Assembly: GCF_902364355.1 (NCBI RefSeq)
Contig: NZ_CABJDK010000004.1
Span: 64,682-128,681, forward strand
Source: Collinsella aerofaciens
GTDB lineage: Bacteria; Actinomycetota; Coriobacteriia; Coriobacteriales; Coriobacteriaceae
Length of the DNA: 64,000 nucleotides
Reading direction: 5' to 3'
A program made the position numbers and the translations under genes. Of this stretch, positions 9,854 to 20,181 are shown in pieces; within the stretch, counting starts at the first letter, position 1, and each line of letters opens with the position of its first letter. The notes under the pieces were generated by a model. It worked only from the letters and a program-made list of their open reading frames with translations. It was not told the DNA's origin and made no database searches.

Positions 9854-11002
9854 TTAATCGAGGATATCGTCGAGGGCACTCTTAATACGGTCGGTCACCG
9901 ACTTCTTACCGGAAGCGACGTCATCGCCCATCTCGTCGGCAAAAGCACGGAGCAGCTCGCGTTGCTTATTGGAAAGATTGGTGGGAACGACCACGCGCAG
10001 TTGCACGATCAGGCGGCCACGCGAACCGCCACCGCCAATGCGCGGCATGCCGTAATTATTGACGCTCACGGTGTCGCCGTACTGGGCGCCGGCGGGAACC
10101 GTCACCTTAACGACCTCGTCGGGCATAATGCCCTCGACCTCGATCTCGCAGCCGAGCGCAGCCTGCGCAATCGAGATATCGCTCACCAGGTACAGGTCGT
10201 CACTGTTGCGCTTAAAGCGCTCATGGTCGGCAACGCGCACGTTGACAATCAGGTCGCCCGAAGGCTCGCCGCGAAGGCCGGCCTCGCCAAAGCCGCTCAC
10301 ACGCAGCTGGCGACCGGTCGAAACGCCGGCGGGAATATCGATGTCGATCTTTTCGTGCGAAGGCGTGCGGCCCTGACCGTCGCAGGTCTCGCAGGGATGG
10401 TCGATAACCGTGCCCTCGCCATGGCAGTCGGGGCAAGGCGAGGAAGACTGAACCTGGCCCAAAAACGATCGCTGAACCGTCGTGACGTAGCCCGTACCGT
10501 GGCAGCGACTGCACTGCTTTTCCTGTGCACCCTCGGCCCTACCGGTACCGTTGCAGTCCTCGCAAGGAGCAAGGCGATCATAGCTGATCGTCTTTTTGCA
10601 GCCGAGCGCCGCCTCCTCGAGCGTCACCGAAAGCGAGATGGCCATGTCACGTCCGCGACGACGCTCACGACGGCTGCGGGCGCCACCGCCGGCACCGCCG
10701 CCAAAAAACGACGAGAACAGGTCGTCCATGCCCATGCCACCAAAGATATCGTTGATGTCGACATAACCAGAGCCACCGGGGCCGTCCGCGGTGCCGTAAC
10801 GGTCGTAGTTAGCACGCTTCTGCTCATCGGAAAGAACGGAATAGGCCTCGTTGAGCTCCTTGAACTTGGCCTCGGCCTCGGGGTCGTCCGAAACATCCGG
10901 ATGTACGGTACGGGCCTTCTTTAGAAACGCACGCTTAATCGTCCGCGCGTCGGCATCCCTGTCGACGCCAAGCACCTCGTAGTAATCCCTATTTTCCGAC
11001 AC
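9854..11002 (-). CDS. dnaJ: Chaperone protein DnaJ
   Basis: 382-residue type I Hsp40 co-chaperone that stimulates DnaK. J domain with HPD at residues 34-36, a Gly/Phe region, four CxxCxGxG zinc repeats (CEDCNGTG, CSRCHGTG, CPDCHGEG, CETCDGQG) and the full substrate-binding C terminus. The GTG start at 11002 (VSENRDYYEVLG) was chosen because GGAAGGA sits seven bases upstream; the open frame extends upstream from a TTG without a ribosome binding site. No grpE or dnaK is adjacent. Confidence 0.95.
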   Translation of the reverse strand: MSENRDYYEVLGVDRDADARTIKRAFLKKARTVHPDVSDDPEAEAKFKELNEAYSVLSDEQKRANYDRYGTADGPGGSGYVDINDIFGGMGMDDLFSSFFGGGAGGGARSRRERRRGRDMAISLSVTLEEAALGCKKTISYDRLAPCEDCNGTGRAEGAQEKQCSRCHGTGYVTTVQRSFLGQVQSSSPCPDCHGEGTVIDHPCETCDGQGRTPSHEKIDIDIPAGVSTGRQLRVSGFGEAGLRGEPSGDLIVNVRVADHERFKRNSDDLYLVSDISIAQAALGCEIEVEGIMPDEVVKVTVPAGAQYGDTVSVNNYGMPRIGGGGSRGRLIVQLRVVVPTNLSNKQRELLRAFADEMGDDVASGKKSVTDRIKSALDDILD

Positions 11003-11083
11003 GACCGAATCCTTCCGACTTTCATTATTGTCACAGTGCGTCCTATACCCAAGCTGGGCCGACCGCAAACAAAGGGTTTGATG

Positions 11084-12187
11084 TTATTGCATTTGATACG
11101 GCGAAAGCATGGCCCGTTGCGAGCAGCTCGCGAACCAAACCGACACGAGCGCGAACATGAAGCCGTTGGCAAAACCGTTGGCAAACTGCATCGCACCGCG
11201 CTTCCACCACAGCAGGCTGCGATGAAGCACACCGTCCGAAAGCACCATGAACAGGCCCATGGTAAACGGAATAAAGCACATCACGGCAAAGGCCGAGAAC
11301 ACGCCCGAGATGGCCGACAGCACCAAAAACGGAGCAACAATGCCCATCAGGTAAAAGCCAGTACGAGCTTTGCCTTCCAAGCGCTCGGCCTCAACATGGG
11401 CGCGGCCGACCAGGTCGCCGCCCGCGGCACCGTTAGTGCCAGCATGGCCCATGCTGCTAATGCGGACCTCGTCGCCATCGTGCGTGCCGGCAGGAAACTC
11501 AATCGTCTGCTCGGAGGTCACACGGGTTCGCCCGCTGCCACCGCAATCGGGGCAGGGGTCGGCCACGACCTTACCGGAACCGCCGCACTCGGGGCAGACC
11601 GACTGGAACGTGCCCGCACCAAACAGGAAGGACAGGTCGACGTCGATGTGGCCGCGGCCACCGCAGCTCGGGCAGGTATGTGCATGCTCGGACGAAACAG
11701 AGCCCGAGCCGCCGCAGTGACCACAGGTATCGAAGCGCGTGTAGCGGACGGTCTTGCGGGCACCGCCCTTGGCCTCCTTGGCGTCGAGTTTGATATCGAC
11801 GACGACGTTGGCGCCGTTCTCGGGATTGTAGGCAGCCTGGCCGCGACGCTGCTGGCCCCAGGCGCCACCAAAGGGAAAGCCGCCCTCAAAGGGATTGCCA
11901 TAGCCCGTGCTGCCGGCGTAGCCGCCACCATAGGGCGAAGCCGTAGGAGCACCGGCAAAGGGATTGCCAGAACGCATGGCGTCGTAGCGCGCACGTTTTT
12001 GCTCATCCGAAAGCACGGCGTAGGCCTCGGAAACCTCTTTAAACTTTTCCTCGGCATCCGGCTCTTTATTGACGTCCGGATGGAGCTTACGGGCCTTTTG
12101 CTGGAAGGCCTTTTGAATATCACGCGAGGTGGCGTCCTTGGAGACACCCAGAATCTCGTAGTAATCTTTTTCGTTCATCGTCGCCAT
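11084..12187 (-). CDS. DnaJ-like protein with C-terminal membrane domain
   Basis: 367 residues. J domain at 8-70 with HPD at 36-38, a Gly/Phe/Tyr-rich linker (72-120), and four CxxCxGxG-type zinc repeats (CGHCGGSG 155-162, CPSCGGRG 172-179, CPECGGSG 198-205, CPDCGGSG 212-219). A single beta-domain resembling DnaJ CTD-I follows (226-268). The second C-terminal and dimerisation domains are absent and replaced by three hydrophobic segments (about 277-295, 297-317, 336-355). It would tether a J domain and zinc finger to the membrane; topology and clients are unknown. AGGAGG precedes the chosen ATG. Lies upstream of dnaJ by 81 bp. Confidence 0.85.
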   Translation of the reverse strand: MATMNEKDYYEILGVSKDATSRDIQKAFQQKARKLHPDVNKEPDAEEKFKEVSEAYAVLSDEQKRARYDAMRSGNPFAGAPTASPYGGGYAGSTGYGNPFEGGFPFGGAWGQQRRGQAAYNPENGANVVVDIKLDAKEAKGGARKTVRYTRFDTCGHCGGSGSVSSEHAHTCPSCGGRGHIDVDLSFLFGAGTFQSVCPECGGSGKVVADPCPDCGGSGRTRVTSEQTIEFPAGTHDGDEVRISSMGHAGTNGAAGGDLVGRAHVEAERLEGKARTGFYLMGIVAPFLVLSAISGVFSAFAVMCFIPFTMGLFMVLSDGVLHRSLLWWKRGAMQFANGFANGFMFALVSVWFASCSQRAMLSPYQMQ

Positions 12188-12245
12188 GCGCGGCAACCTC
12201 CTGCTCACAGCAGCGTATATATTCCGGTAATTCTACCCGAGCGGC

Positions 12246-13478
12246 CTAAGCTAGATCCCAAAACAGCTCGAACAGAACATTTCCATCGAGCCAGCCCAGA
12301 TGGGTCGGCGCCAGACGAGCTCGAACATGGCCCGCGACGACATCTGCCGAAGTGAAGGGTCCCTCATGACCCCAGAGCGTCTCGGGCACCCAAGTGGCAA
12401 GACCCAATTCGAGCGCGCGATCGCAGGCAGCTGCCAGCTCGCCCGTTGGGATGACGCAAGCTGCACGAGCCAACAGGTCGGACGCAACACCGCGCGTCAT
12501 GCGACAAGCGAGCATCAAGTCTTCGGCGACAGCCTCGCGCTGCGACAGATATTCGGCCTCGAACGCCGTCGCGTCATCGTCACGTTGCACCAGACGCACG
12601 CGGTACGCATCGCCTCGAGAAGACACGCCGGGGAACAAACCTGCAAGACGGTCGAAATCTTCGTCGTCGAGCATGCCCGCGGCAGAACGACCCAGGCCCA
12701 GGTAGCCCCGTCCGGTCCAGTAGGCAATGTTATGGGCGCACTCATGGCCGTCGAGCGCGTAGCTTGCCACCTCATACGGATGATAGCCGGCCGCACTCAG
12801 GCGCTCACGCGCCGCGTCCATGCACGAAGCCTGAAAATCCTCGTCGGGCTCAAGCGACTCGTCACGGCACACCATGCGGTAAAGCGGCGTGCCCTCCTCG
12901 AGCGTGAGCGGATAGACCGACACATGGTGCGGGGCCGCCTCGAGCACGCCATCGAGCGTGTGCTGCCAGCTCGCCATAGTCTGTCCGGGAAGCCCGCACA
13001 TAAGGTCGCACGACACATCGAGCCCAACATCCTTCACCGTCGCGATAGCCGCAAGTGCCCGATTGGCATCGTGAATGCGGCCAATAGCAGCCAGCTCGGT
13101 ATTGTCGAGGGTTTGCACGCCCAGAGAGATGCGCGTGACACCCGCCTCGGCAAGCGCTGAGGCGAGCTCAGCGGTCAGGGACTCAGGATTGGCTTCGCAA
13201 GTAAATTCAACGGGCTTGCACCACATGGAGATACGACGGGCAAGTTCCACCAGGCGCTCCCCAGCAAGTGACGGCGTGCCGCCGCCAGTATAGACCGTGC
13301 GGACCTGCGCAAGCGCCCCGGCGTCGCCAAAGGAATCGAGGCGCGCATACAACTGCTCAAAATACGAATCGAGCGCGGCATCCAAATCACACGCAGCAAA
13401 GCTGCGCGAGTCAAAGTCGCAATAGCGGCATTTTTGAGCGCAAAACGGCACGTGCACGTACAGCGCGGTAACGGCCAC
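12246..13478 (-). CDS. hemW: HemW-type radical SAM protein
   Basis: 410 residues. Radical-SAM cluster motif CAQKCRYCDF (C13, C17, C20) right at the N terminus, preceded by the family YVHVPFC. A TGGGTPS motif and a C-terminal HemN-like domain follow. HemW is a heme chaperone rather than the oxygen-independent coproporphyrinogen dehydrogenase HemN; it is often annotated as HemN. GTG start behind GGAGGCCTAACG. Adjacent to the DnaJ genes, as hemW is near dnaK/dnaJ in many Gram-positives. Confidence 0.88.
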   Translation of the reverse strand: MAVTALYVHVPFCAQKCRYCDFDSRSFAACDLDAALDSYFEQLYARLDSFGDAGALAQVRTVYTGGGTPSLAGERLVELARRISMWCKPVEFTCEANPESLTAELASALAEAGVTRISLGVQTLDNTELAAIGRIHDANRALAAIATVKDVGLDVSCDLMCGLPGQTMASWQHTLDGVLEAAPHHVSVYPLTLEEGTPLYRMVCRDESLEPDEDFQASCMDAARERLSAAGYHPYEVASYALDGHECAHNIAYWTGRGYLGLGRSAAGMLDDEDFDRLAGLFPGVSSRGDAYRVRLVQRDDDATAFEAEYLSQREAVAEDLMLACRMTRGVASDLLARAACVIPTGELAAACDRALELGLATWVPETLWGHEGPFTSADVVAGHVRARLAPTHLGWLDGNVLFELFWDLA

Positions 13479-13480
13479 CG

Positions 13481-14524
13481 TTAGGCCTCCAGCGGATGAG
13501 CAGGCACCGACTCGCCGGCGGCAAGCGCGGCCTCGCAGGCCACCACGTCGCGCTCGATATCATCGACCAGCGCCATGAACTCCTCGTACGTAGAGCAACG
13601 CACCACCTGAGCGCGCCAGGCGGCGGCATGGGGCATGCCCTTTAAGTACCAGCTTGCGTACGTGCGAGCACGCGACATGAGCGGCAGAAGCTCGTGCGTC
13701 AACGTCAGGTGCTCACGCAGAGCCTCCAGGCGCTCGACCGAGGAGCGAGAAGGAACCGGCGTGCCATCGAGTGCAAGGGCTCGGGCATCGCCGAACACCC
13801 ACGGATTGCCGTAGATGCCGCGCGCGATAAACACCGCGCTGGCACCCGAGCCGTGCAGATGCTCAGCAGCCTCCTCGGCCGAGAACACATCGCCCGAACC
13901 AATCACGGGAATCTCGACAGCGTCGGCAACCTCATCGACGACCGACCAATCGGCCTGGCCCGTGTAGAGCTGCGTGGCGCAACGACCATGCACGGCGACT
14001 GCGGCAGCCCCTGCACTCTCAAGCATCTGGGCAAATGTCGCGGCATTACGGTCCTCGGCATAAAAGCCCTTGCGAATCTTGACGGTCACGGGCACGTGCG
14101 CCGCGCCCACCGTGGCCTCGACGATCTTCTCCGCCAGGTCGGGCGTGCGCATGAGCGCCGAACCCTCGCCCTTGGTGACAACCTTGCGGGCGGGGCATGC
14201 CATATTGATATCGATGAGCGACAGGCGATCGTCAACGCGCTCCTCAACGGCGGCGACGGCGCTCGCAAACTGCTCGGGCTTGGAGCCAAAGAGCTGCACG
14301 CAAATCTGCTGCTCCTCGTCGGCCGGTAGCACCAGGCGCCAGGTCTTGTTGCTGGCATAGGCAAGACCCGCCACGCTCACCATCTCGCTGTAGGCAAGGT
14401 TGGCACCGCGGCGGCGACACATGATGCGATAGGCGGGGTCGGTCACGCCCGCCATGGGAGCCATAAGGAACGGCTGCTCGGCATAAGCACCCAGCAGCCG
14501 CTTGCTGTATTCAGAAAGCGCCAT
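13481..14524 (-). CDS. dusB: tRNA-dihydrouridine synthase (DusB-like)
   Basis: 347-residue FMN enzyme reducing uridine in the tRNA D-loop. TIM-barrel start MAPMAGVTDPAYRI, the active-site segment DINMACPARKVV with the catalytic Cys, and late flavin-binding segments (VIGSGDVFSAEEA) are visible. The C-terminal helical domain is present. Ends two bases before the hemW start and begins four bases after the lepA stop, so lepA-dusB-hemW is one transcription unit. Specificity (which D position) is not determinable from sequence. Confidence 0.92.
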   Translation of the reverse strand: MALSEYSKRLLGAYAEQPFLMAPMAGVTDPAYRIMCRRRGANLAYSEMVSVAGLAYASNKTWRLVLPADEEQQICVQLFGSKPEQFASAVAAVEERVDDRLSLIDINMACPARKVVTKGEGSALMRTPDLAEKIVEATVGAAHVPVTVKIRKGFYAEDRNAATFAQMLESAGAAAVAVHGRCATQLYTGQADWSVVDEVADAVEIPVIGSGDVFSAEEAAEHLHGSGASAVFIARGIYGNPWVFGDARALALDGTPVPSRSSVERLEALREHLTLTHELLPLMSRARTYASWYLKGMPHAAAWRAQVVRCSTYEEFMALVDDIERDVVACEAALAAGESVPAHPLEA

Positions 14525-14528
14525 GGAC

Positions 14529-16340
14529 CTACTCGTCCACCTTGAGAATCGCCATAAACGCCTCCTGCGGGACCTCGACCGATCCGATGGCCTTCATACG
14601 CTTCTTGCCCTCTTTCTGCTTCTCGAGCAGCTTGCGCTTACGCGAGATATCGCCGCCGTAGCACTTAGCAAGAACGTCCTTGCGACGCGCCTTGACGGTG
14701 GAACGGGCGATGATCTTGTTGCCGATAGCACCCTGGATGGGCACCTCGAACAGCTGACGCGGGATGATCTCCTTGAGCTTGTCGCACAGGCCACGGGCCA
14801 GGCCATATGCCTTGTCCTTATGGACGATAAACGAAAGCGCGTCCACCTCGTCGCCCGAAAGCAAAATATCGAGCTTCACGAGCTCGGAGGGACGGTACTC
14901 GTTGAACTCGTAGTCGAGCGAGGCATAGCCCTTGGTGCGGCTCTTGAGCTGATCGAAGAAGTCCAAGATGAGCTCGGCGAGCGGCATATCGAAGCGCATC
15001 TCGACCGATTTGCTCGTCAGGTGGATCATGTCGGTTGTGACGCCGCGGTGCTCGATGGCGAGCTGCATGACGGCACCCGTGTACTCAGGCGGGCAGATGA
15101 TCTTTGCCTTGAGGTAGGGTTCCTCGATACGATCGATGCGTGTGGCCTCGGGAAGGTCCTGCGGACTGCGGACATCGATCATTTCGCCGTCGGTCTTGTA
15201 GACGTGATAGTCAACCGAGGGACTCGTGGCAATGAGGTCCAGGTTGAACTCGCGCTCCAGGCGTTCCTTGACGACTTCCATGTGCAGCAGGCCCAGGAAG
15301 CCCACGCGGAAGCCAAAGCCGAGCGCCACCGAGGTCTCGGGCTCCCACACCAACGACGGGTCGTTGACGTGCAGTTTATCGAGCGCGTCACGCAGGTTCT
15401 CGTAGTCCTTGTTGTCGATCGGGAACAGGCCCGTATAGACCATGGGCTTGGCCTCGCGATAACCGGGAAGCGGCTCGGGGCAGGGGTTCGACGCCCACGT
15501 AAGGGTATCGCCCACGCGCACAGCCTCGGGGTCCTTCAGACCCGTGACCACATAGCCAACCTCGCCGACGGTCAGAGCATCGACCGGCGTCTCGGCAGGG
15601 CGCTTGACGCCCACGCCGTCGACCAAGAAGTCACCCTTGACCTGCATCATGCGCAGGGTATCGCCCTTTTTGATGGAACCGTCAAAGACACGGACCGTGG
15701 CAACGACGCCGCGGTACTCATCAAAATACGAGTCCAGGATGAGCGCCTTGAGCGGCGCGTTTGCATCGCCCTTGGGCGGCGAAATCAAAAAGACGATGGA
15801 CTCCAGCAGATCGTGAATGCCCTCGCCGGTCTTGCCCGAGACGCACACGGCATCATCGGCGGGAATCGCCAGGTCGTCCTCGATCTCGGTCTTAACCTCG
15901 TCGGGATGGGCCGAGGGCAGGTCGATCTTGTTGATGGCGGGCACAATGTCCAGATTGGCGTTCATGGCGAGCGTCGCGTTGGAGACGGTCTGTGCCTCGA
16001 CGCCCTGCGTGGCGTCGACGACGAGCACCGCGCCCTCGCAGGCGGCCAGAGAACGCGAGACCTCGTAGGTAAAGTCAACGTGGCCCGGCGTATCGATCAG
16101 ATTGAACTGATACGTCTCACCATCGTCGGCGTCATAGGAAACGCGGACGGCATTGGACTTGATCGTAATGCCGCGCTCGCGCTCGATATCCATGGTGTCG
16201 AGCAGCTGCGACTCCATGTCGCGTTCGTCGACGGTATGGGTGAGCTCGAGGATGCGGTCACTGATCGTGGACTTGCCATGGTCGATGTGCGCAACGATCG
16301 AGAAGTTGCGGATGTGGGAAATGTCAATTGAAGTATTCAT
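14529..16340 (-). CDS. lepA: Elongation factor 4 (LepA)
   Basis: 603-residue translational GTPase, full family length. G1 motif AHIDHGKST at 17-25, the DTPGHVDF motif, NKIDLP and the LepA-specific C-terminal domain ([29 protein letters not shown]) are all present. The ATG at 16340 is the first Met before the conserved [16 protein letters not shown]; the frame stays open upstream to 16400 but that stretch crosses the rpsT terminator. Start signal is weak (GGTAAGA). Confidence 0.96.
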   Translation of the reverse strand: MNTSIDISHIRNFSIVAHIDHGKSTISDRILELTHTVDERDMESQLLDTMDIERERGITIKSNAVRVSYDADDGETYQFNLIDTPGHVDFTYEVSRSLAACEGAVLVVDATQGVEAQTVSNATLAMNANLDIVPAINKIDLPSAHPDEVKTEIEDDLAIPADDAVCVSGKTGEGIHDLLESIVFLISPPKGDANAPLKALILDSYFDEYRGVVATVRVFDGSIKKGDTLRMMQVKGDFLVDGVGVKRPAETPVDALTVGEVGYVVTGLKDPEAVRVGDTLTWASNPCPEPLPGYREAKPMVYTGLFPIDNKDYENLRDALDKLHVNDPSLVWEPETSVALGFGFRVGFLGLLHMEVVKERLEREFNLDLIATSPSVDYHVYKTDGEMIDVRSPQDLPEATRIDRIEEPYLKAKIICPPEYTGAVMQLAIEHRGVTTDMIHLTSKSVEMRFDMPLAELILDFFDQLKSRTKGYASLDYEFNEYRPSELVKLDILLSGDEVDALSFIVHKDKAYGLARGLCDKLKEIIPRQLFEVPIQGAIGNKIIARSTVKARRKDVLAKCYGGDISRKRKLLEKQKEGKKRMKAIGSVEVPQEAFMAILKVDE

Positions 16341-16364
16341 GCGGACTATCTTACCCGAGCGGTA

Positions 16365-16402
16365 CAAAAAATGGAGCCTGTTCCATAAAACAGGCTCCAT
16401 TT
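16365..16402 (-). terminator. Rho-independent terminator after rpsT
   Basis: Minus-strand stem AATGGAGCCTGTT...AACAGGCTCCATT followed by TTTTGT, between the rpsT stop and the lepA start. lepA therefore needs read-through or a promoter overlapping this hairpin. Confidence 0.85.
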
Positions 16403-16436
16403 ATGCGCGTAATCTGTGTGGTGTGAAATTTACAAC

Positions 16437-16703
16437 TTAGGCGTTGATGCTGTTCACGAGCTTGGCAAGACCGGACTTGCGGTTGGAAGCCTGGTTCTTG
16501 TGGATAACATGCTTGGCGGCAGCCATGTCGAGACGCTTGGTGACGGTCTTGAGGGCAGCCTGGGCCTTCTCGGCGTCGCCCTCGGCGACGGCGGACTGGA
16601 CGTGCTTGGTCAGCGTCTTGAGCTCGGACTTGACAGCCTTGTTACGCATGCGAGCTGCCTCATTGGTGCGGATACGCTTCTTCTGAGACTTGATGTTTGC
16701 CAC
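16437..16703 (-). CDS. rpsT: 30S ribosomal protein S20
   Basis: 88 residues, normal for S20. N terminus [25 protein letters not shown] and the [21 protein letters not shown] tail are typical. The GTG start at 16703 was chosen since GAAAGGAAC lies nine or so bases upstream and S20 proteins begin MANIKS; the frame remains open upstream to 16772. Preceded by a 69-nt leader from the predicted promoter. S20 autoregulates its synthesis in some bacteria, but no specific leader motif was identified here. Confidence 0.96.
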   Translation of the reverse strand: MANIKSQKKRIRTNEAARMRNKAVKSELKTLTKHVQSAVAEGDAEKAQAALKTVTKRLDMAAAKHVIHKNQASNRKSGLAKLVNSINA

Positions 16704-16778
16704 TTCTGGAGTTCCTTTCGAGTTCCTTGCAAAAAATGTATGACACCTCTGAGACACGGTGAGGTCATGCAAGCGCCT

Positions 16779-16784
16779 ACTATA
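16779..16784 (-). promoter_or_regulatory. Extended -10 promoter of rpsT
   Basis: Minus-strand TGCTATAGT, an extended -10 (TGnTATAGT), 76 bases upstream of the rpsT start codon. No good -35 box at 17 bp. The same TGnTATxxT form recurs upstream of rpmB, adhE, rpsB and pyrH in this window. Confidence 0.6.
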
Positions 16785-16836
16785 GCACGCTCCCCCTCAA
16801 AGGGATAGAACGAATTTGTCAAATAGGCAGGTATCA

Positions 16837-17799
16837 TCACGATTTTCTCAAGATGTTCGTAATCCAGAGCAAAAGCGCCGTCTGAGAATCGGCCGAACCC
16901 TTGAGCGCGAGCTCCACATCAACGGCACCCTCGAGCGCTGCGACGAGCTCGGTCATCGAAAAACGACGCGCCCAGGTAAGGTGATTCTTGACCTGCCAGG
17001 ACTGGAGCTTGAGCGTTGCGGCCAGCTCGCGACCCTGCCCACGCGCGTCGAGCGCCTTGGCGACGATAAGCTCGCGAATGCGACCGCACAGCAATGTGTA
17101 AGTCCACACGTAGCTCTTGGAGGGCAGGAGCTTAAAGAGCTCGAGCGAACGCCGCATATCGCGAGCCGAGACGGCGTTGAGGAAGTCCCAGGGTTGGACC
17201 TCGGCCGTACGTACAATCCAGCGCTCAACATCGGCAAGTTCAATCTGGGGCGACTCGACCATCTGGGCAAGCTTAGCCAAGTCGTTATCGAGCATGCGCG
17301 TGTTTTCGCCCGAACGCGAGACGAGCTCCTCGGCGGCCGCCGTCGAAATCGACTTACCGCGCTGCGTCGCCATCTGCTGAACACGGCGCGGCAGTTCCCA
17401 GCGCTTGGTACCCGAGCAATCGACGATAGCCTTCTTGTCGATCTTGGCGATTGCCTTATACAGGCGCGTATTCTTGGCAAGTGAGTCGGCGATGATGAGG
17501 CAGACCGTTGTTGGGCTGGGACTCGCCAGATACCCAACGAGCGGCTCCGAGACCGCCTTGGCGAGCTTTGAGCAGCCATCGAGGATTACCAGACGAAACT
17601 CGCTGCCCATCGGAAAGGTGTTAAGCGATCCGATAATGGACTCGATATCGGGGTCCTTGGTCATGTCTCGCTCGTCGAGGTTGAACTCGACCATACCCGA
17701 TTTTTCCAGACGCGCTTTCATACGCGAGACGGCGTGGTCGCGCTTAACTCCGTCGGTACCGACGATCAGATATGCCGGCAGCAAACCGGTTTCGGACAT
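16837..17799 (-). CDS. holA: DNA polymerase III subunit delta
   Basis: 320-residue clamp-loader subunit that opens the sliding clamp during replication. The N-terminal AAA+-like segment PAYLIVGTDGVKRDHAVSRMK and the region ending in AQMVESPQIELADVERWI fit the HolA family; the C terminus contains the collar domain. The Walker A is degenerate, as usual for delta. The ATG at 17799 follows GGGAGGGGAGCGCA. It lies between rpsT and comEC, the comEA-comEC-holA-rpsT order found in many Gram-positive bacteria. Confidence 0.92.
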   Translation of the reverse strand: MSETGLLPAYLIVGTDGVKRDHAVSRMKARLEKSGMVEFNLDERDMTKDPDIESIIGSLNTFPMGSEFRLVILDGCSKLAKAVSEPLVGYLASPSPTTVCLIIADSLAKNTRLYKAIAKIDKKAIVDCSGTKRWELPRRVQQMATQRGKSISTAAAEELVSRSGENTRMLDNDLAKLAQMVESPQIELADVERWIVRTAEVQPWDFLNAVSARDMRRSLELFKLLPSKSYVWTYTLLCGRIRELIVAKALDARGQGRELAATLKLQSWQVKNHLTWARRFSMTELVAALEGAVDVELALKGSADSQTALLLWITNILRKS

Positions 17800-17877
17800 T
17801 GCGCTCCCCTCCCGCAGGCCTTCGTATTCGTTCCGTGCCATTCTAGCCCAGGGGCCCACCACACGCCAACGACGTCG

Positions 17878-20181
17878 TCACGGTCGCTGGCATCGCATCG
17901 CAAAGCCATTCGCAGTCGGTGTGACGGTAATGTCGCCGTGTTCGATGGTACACGAGAACACACCACCCGCTTCCTTAACGGCATCGATGCAGGCATCGGA
18001 CGGATGGCCGTATCGATTCCCCTCACCGGCGCTTGCGAGGGAAAGCTCGGGCTTCAGGACGTCCAGCAACTCGCCATCGACTGAAACCTTGGAGCCGTGA
18101 TGCCCAAGTTTAAGGACATCGATATCCCCCACCTCCTGCACGAATTCCCGCTCTTGGTCGAGCTCGGCATCACCGGTGAGAAGTATTCGCAGGCCCTTGC
18201 CTTCCTGAACATAAGAGAGCAGCAGGACAAGCGAGTCCTCATTTCCCTCGCCATCCACGAACTCGAATGGCCACATCACGCGAGCGCAAAATGAGCCGAT
18301 GTCGACCGTATCCCCACGGCGCACCTGCCGATACTCCACGCCAGGTCGGTTCAATACCTCGGCAGGAGCATCCTCCAGCGCATCCGCCGCCACGGCAATC
18401 GTTCCGACCGAAAACTGTTCGAGCACGGCAGGCAAACCACCCCAGTGGTCCTCATCCCAATGCGTCACAAAGACGGCATCGATATGGTGCACGTTATTGC
18501 GAACCAACGCCGCAACCACACGCTCGTCGAGCCCGCAGTCGACGAGAGCTACTGCGCCGCCTTGGCGGATAAGAATCGCATCGGCCTGGCCCACATCGAG
18601 CACCGTCACCGAAGGCGGAGCGCATCGATCCCAATAGACGTACGGAATCGCAGCCAAGAGCATCAGGCATGTAAGCCCCACCGCCATAGGACGTGCACGG
18701 GGACGCGGCCACCAGACCAGCAGAACCGCCAGAAAACACGGCACTAGGTAAATCCACATGCTATCGGGCGGCACGCTCACGTATGCACCCGGCACGGCAG
18801 CAAACAGTTGCTCGAAGAACAGCGCGCAACGGGCGGCAATCATGGGCACAACGAGCGCCCAAGTCCGCAACGGTGCCACGAACGAAAAGGGAACCAGCAC
18901 GATCGACACAGCGAGCAGTACGCTCACCACCGGACCGAGGACCGCATTTGCCAACGGAGCAATGAGCGAGAATGTACCGAAGGCAGGAATGGTAATGGGA
19001 AGTGTCGCCAGTTGTGAGCACAGCGTGACGGAAAGCACGCTGGCAACGCCTGATGGCACACCTAGCTCACCCAACGCGTAGGTCGCATAGGGACAAAAGC
19101 ACAGAATGGCTAAGACGCTGGCACACGAGAGTTGAAAGCCCATCTCGAACGGCACCGTCGGCCGCAGTAGCACAAAGATGGACATGGTTACGAAGAGTGC
19201 CGAAAGGCCGTGCCGACGACGCCCCACGCTGTTTACGACAAGCGTCACGAACACCATGCAGCACGCACGCACGGCCGAGGGAGACGCGCCCGTAAAGGCA
19301 GCATAGCCCACAAGCGTTATCGCCAATATCGCCCGCTGAAGACCACGTGAGCACCGAGTCTTTTGCAATACACCCTCGATTACAAACCCCACGATAGCCA
19401 AATGGCTGCCCGAGACGGCGATAAGATGCGCCGTTCCCGTCACCGAAAACCAATCGCCCGCCGGCTGGGCGCGCAGCTCGGCCGAACGACCGCAGACGAC
19501 ACCGGCTATGAGCGCACGCGCCGGGTCGGTCGCAGGCGCGATGGACGCAAGCAGCCCATTTCTCAGCCGAAGCAGCGGCACCGGAGAGCCCTCATCGACC
19601 GACACGACTCGAACAGCTTTAACCTTGCGCACCTCGCCTCGGAGCACGCGCGATCGTCCATATGCATCGTTCTCAAAACGTGAAACGCGACCGATAACAC
19701 GCACGTGCGCCCCGACCTTGAGCTCACGATCACACGATAGGCGAACCGTTGCCAAGTTCTTACCGTCCGCGCGTGCCTCGCAGGTATAGGAATACACGTC
19801 GTCGTTTATGGATGGATCACCCTGCACGACAAACTCGAGGCCGCTTGCCGCTCGACCGTCGAGCGCCCTCGAGGCACTGAGCACACCCACGGCCCACCAC
19901 GCCGAGACGACCGCTCCCGCCACGAGACCGACGGACGCGGCATACAGCCACCGCTTCAAAGGGGCAAGCCGCGCACAAGAGTGAGCCAGCACAACGAAAA
20001 CCGCTGCCGCAACGGGAATGGCCCATAGCGGCCCGACCGCCGTCGCCTGCTCCCTCAGCAGCGCATCAGCGGCTATGCTGAGCACCAAGGCGCAGCTCAC
20101 GCACATGCCGGCACACAGGGCCATCGTCCACGGAATCAGGGGCCGCGGAGGCATCACGTGCTCTCGCTCGGTCGTACTCAT
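17878..20181 (-). CDS. comEC: ComEC/Rec2 DNA-uptake channel protein
   Basis: 767-residue membrane protein that passes single-stranded DNA across the membrane during transformation. Several N-terminal membrane helices, an OB-like soluble segment, then the competence domain (GVVCGRSAELRAQPAGDWFSVTGTAHLIAVSG) with many helices, and a C-terminal metallo-beta-lactamase-like domain with THWDEDHWGG. The start at 20181 overlaps the comEA stop as ATGA, implying translational coupling. Full length with no visible lesion. Confidence 0.94.
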   Translation of the reverse strand: MSTTEREHVMPPRPLIPWTMALCAGMCVSCALVLSIAADALLREQATAVGPLWAIPVAAAVFVVLAHSCARLAPLKRWLYAASVGLVAGAVVSAWWAVGVLSASRALDGRAASGLEFVVQGDPSINDDVYSYTCEARADGKNLATVRLSCDRELKVGAHVRVIGRVSRFENDAYGRSRVLRGEVRKVKAVRVVSVDEGSPVPLLRLRNGLLASIAPATDPARALIAGVVCGRSAELRAQPAGDWFSVTGTAHLIAVSGSHLAIVGFVIEGVLQKTRCSRGLQRAILAITLVGYAAFTGASPSAVRACCMVFVTLVVNSVGRRRHGLSALFVTMSIFVLLRPTVPFEMGFQLSCASVLAILCFCPYATYALGELGVPSGVASVLSVTLCSQLATLPITIPAFGTFSLIAPLANAVLGPVVSVLLAVSIVLVPFSFVAPLRTWALVVPMIAARCALFFEQLFAAVPGAYVSVPPDSMWIYLVPCFLAVLLVWWPRPRARPMAVGLTCLMLLAAIPYVYWDRCAPPSVTVLDVGQADAILIRQGGAVALVDCGLDERVVAALVRNNVHHIDAVFVTHWDEDHWGGLPAVLEQFSVGTIAVAADALEDAPAEVLNRPGVEYRQVRRGDTVDIGSFCARVMWPFEFVDGEGNEDSLVLLLSYVQEGKGLRILLTGDAELDQEREFVQEVGDIDVLKLGHHGSKVSVDGELLDVLKPELSLASAGEGNRYGHPSDACIDAVKEAGGVFSCTIEHGDITVTPTANGFAMRCQRP

